Below are positions 5,496 through 6,171 of a DNA stretch of 6,171 nt, one piece after another (position 1 is the stretch's first letter; the number at the start of each line of letters is the position of its first letter). Origin of the DNA: an uncultured Oscillibacter sp. (lineage in GTDB: Bacteria > Bacillota > Clostridia > Oscillospirales > Oscillospiraceae); the NCBI GenBank assembly GCA_948435975.1, contig CAOJHG010000140.1:1-6171 (forward strand), given 5' to 3'. The position numbers and the translations under genes were made by a program. The notes beneath the pieces are model-generated. The model worked only from the letters and a program-made list of their open reading frames with translations, had not been told where the DNA came from and did no database searches.

Positions 5496-5875
5496 AAAGG
5501 GCCGTCCTGTTACCTGCCATTGTGCTGGGAGCGGTCTTAGCATTTGCCCTCTGGAACAGCAGTACCATGTATATCTGCGTCCTCCGCTGGCAAGAACAAA
5601 TCCACCAGGCTGGGGAGCTTGCCTGCCAGGGGGCGTGGGCAGAGGCGGCAGAGGCTTTGGAGGACAGCTATCAGGACTGGTCCGGCAAGCAGGCATATCT
5701 CCGTATCGTCACAGAACACGATGCGGCGAATAGTGCGGAAATGATGTATCTCCGGGCCATGGCGTTCGCATCTGTTCAAGAGGACAGCGAATTTCTGGCA
5801 GAGCTGGCTGGACTCCAGGAACAGCTTCGCCTGCTGGCAGAAATGGAGCAGTTCCGCCTAGAGAACATATTATAG
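5492..5875 (+). CDS. DUF4363 family membrane-anchored protein
   Basis: The product is a 127-residue protein with one N-terminal hydrophobic helix (about 4-24, after MKR) that acts as an uncleaved anchor or signal; no lipobox Cys is seen. The rest is almost entirely helical and rich in Ala, Glu and Leu. It includes an amphipathic repeat-like stretch (WQEQIHQAGELACQGAWAEA, 33-52), an alpha-helical middle with YLRIVTEHD (69-77), and a C-terminal EFLAELAGLQEQLRLLAEME (100-119) typical of DUF4363. It probably lies outside the cytoplasmic membrane as a helical hairpin. The start overlaps the DUF421 stop as ATGA, with AAAGGAG 8 bases upstream, so the two are translationally coupled and probably act together. 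Molecular function is unknown. Its last 6 bases overlap nrdR on the other strand. Confidence 0.88.
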   Translation: MKRAVLLPAIVLGAVLAFALWNSSTMYICVLRWQEQIHQAGELACQGAWAEAAEALEDSYQDWSGKQAYLRIVTEHDAANSAEMMYLRAMAFASVQEDSEFLAELAGLQEQLRLLAEMEQFRLENIL

Positions 5876-6171
5876 ACTGCTTTCCGCCAAGAGCTTGCTT
5901 AATTCTGTCATAAAGGTGTCGATGTCTTTGAATTGGCGGTACACAGAGGCGAAGCGGACATATGCTACCTGGTCTACTGTCCGCAGGCGTTCCATTACAC
6001 GCTCGCCAAAAGCCTCTGTGCTGATTTCCCGTTCCATGGAATTCTGAAGGTCCTGCTCAATCTCAGCAGAAATTTTCTCCAGATGTGCCAGGGGTACTGG
6101 ACGCTTTTCACAGGCCCGAATCATGCCGCGCAGGACCTTTCCGCGGTCAAAGCTCTGACGGCTCCCATCCT
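5870..6171 (-). CDS. nrdR: Transcriptional repressor NrdR, 5' end missing
   Basis: NrdR represses ribonucleotide reductase genes in response to ATP/dATP. The window holds the C-terminal 99 residues and the stop TAA at 5872-5870. The family is about 150 residues, so the N-terminal zinc ribbon and the start codon lie beyond the right edge. Seen: DGSRQSFDRGKVLRGMIRAC, the beginning of the ATP-cone domain; then EKRPV, FGERVMERLRTVDQVA, and the highly conserved VAYVRFASVYRQF near the end. The extra tail KDIDTFMTELSKLLAESSL is usual. Any NrdR box or nrd target would be outside. It converges on the DUF4363 gene with a 6-base overlap, and no hairpin terminator is visible between them. Identification is near certain. 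Confidence 0.96.
   Translation of the reverse strand, partial: DGSRQSFDRGKVLRGMIRACEKRPVPLAHLEKISAEIEQDLQNSMEREISTEAFGERVMERLRTVDQVAYVRFASVYRQFKDIDTFMTELSKLLAESSL

Noticed and set aside
5884..5939. Inverted repeat CCGCCAA / TTGGCGG, considered as a terminator for the DUF4363 or nrdR transcripts.
   Set aside because: The arms are 7 bases with a 42-base loop, lie inside nrdR coding sequence and have no T-run.

Overview
The window looks like chromosomal DNA from an endospore-forming, moderately GC-rich Firmicute, most likely class Clostridia and of the Oscillospiraceae type (Flavonifractor/Oscillibacter-like). This is inferred from four things: a sporulation ATPase gene (spoIIIAA), a DUF421-DUF4363 gene pair, strong G-rich Shine-Dalgarno sites throughout, and the style of the anti-sigma protein. 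No mobile element, rRNA, tRNA or CRISPR array is visible, and no stretch over 300 bases lacks a gene.

Layout from left to right. Positions 1-756 (minus) hold the 5' part of spoIIIAA, cut by the window's left edge. It has a TTG start and a good match to a sigma-E promoter. Positions 936-1754 (minus) hold a MerR/BmrR-type regulator with its own hairpin terminator. Its promoter has the unusual 19-bp spacer that marks MerR-controlled promoters, so it probably regulates itself. Divergent from it, at 1942-2829 (plus), is a monocistronic gene of unknown function resembling DUF4261, with a consensus-like sigma-A promoter. A hairpin at about 2831-2889 can terminate transcription from both sides.

Positions 2955-4545 (minus) are a two-gene operon: an ECF sigma factor followed, with a 20-base overlap, by a single-pass membrane protein that is very probably its anti-sigma factor. 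The strong promoter upstream has an extended -10. Divergent from this operon is a translationally coupled pair, a DUF421 membrane protein (4812-5495) and a DUF4363 membrane-anchored protein (5492-5875). The pair runs tail-to-tail into nrdR (5870-6171, minus), which overlaps DUF4363 by 6 bases and is cut at its 5' end by the right edge of the window.

The genes do not form one pathway. They are a mosaic of small transcription units dealing with sporulation (spoIIIAA), ligand sensing (MerR), envelope or stress signalling (ECF/anti-sigma, DUF421/DUF4363) and deoxyribonucleotide supply (nrdR). The least understood parts are the DUF4261-like gene next to the self-regulated MerR gene, the signal sensed by the non-zinc anti-sigma factor, and the DUF421-DUF4363 pair. 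I see no clear evidence of a wholly new system.
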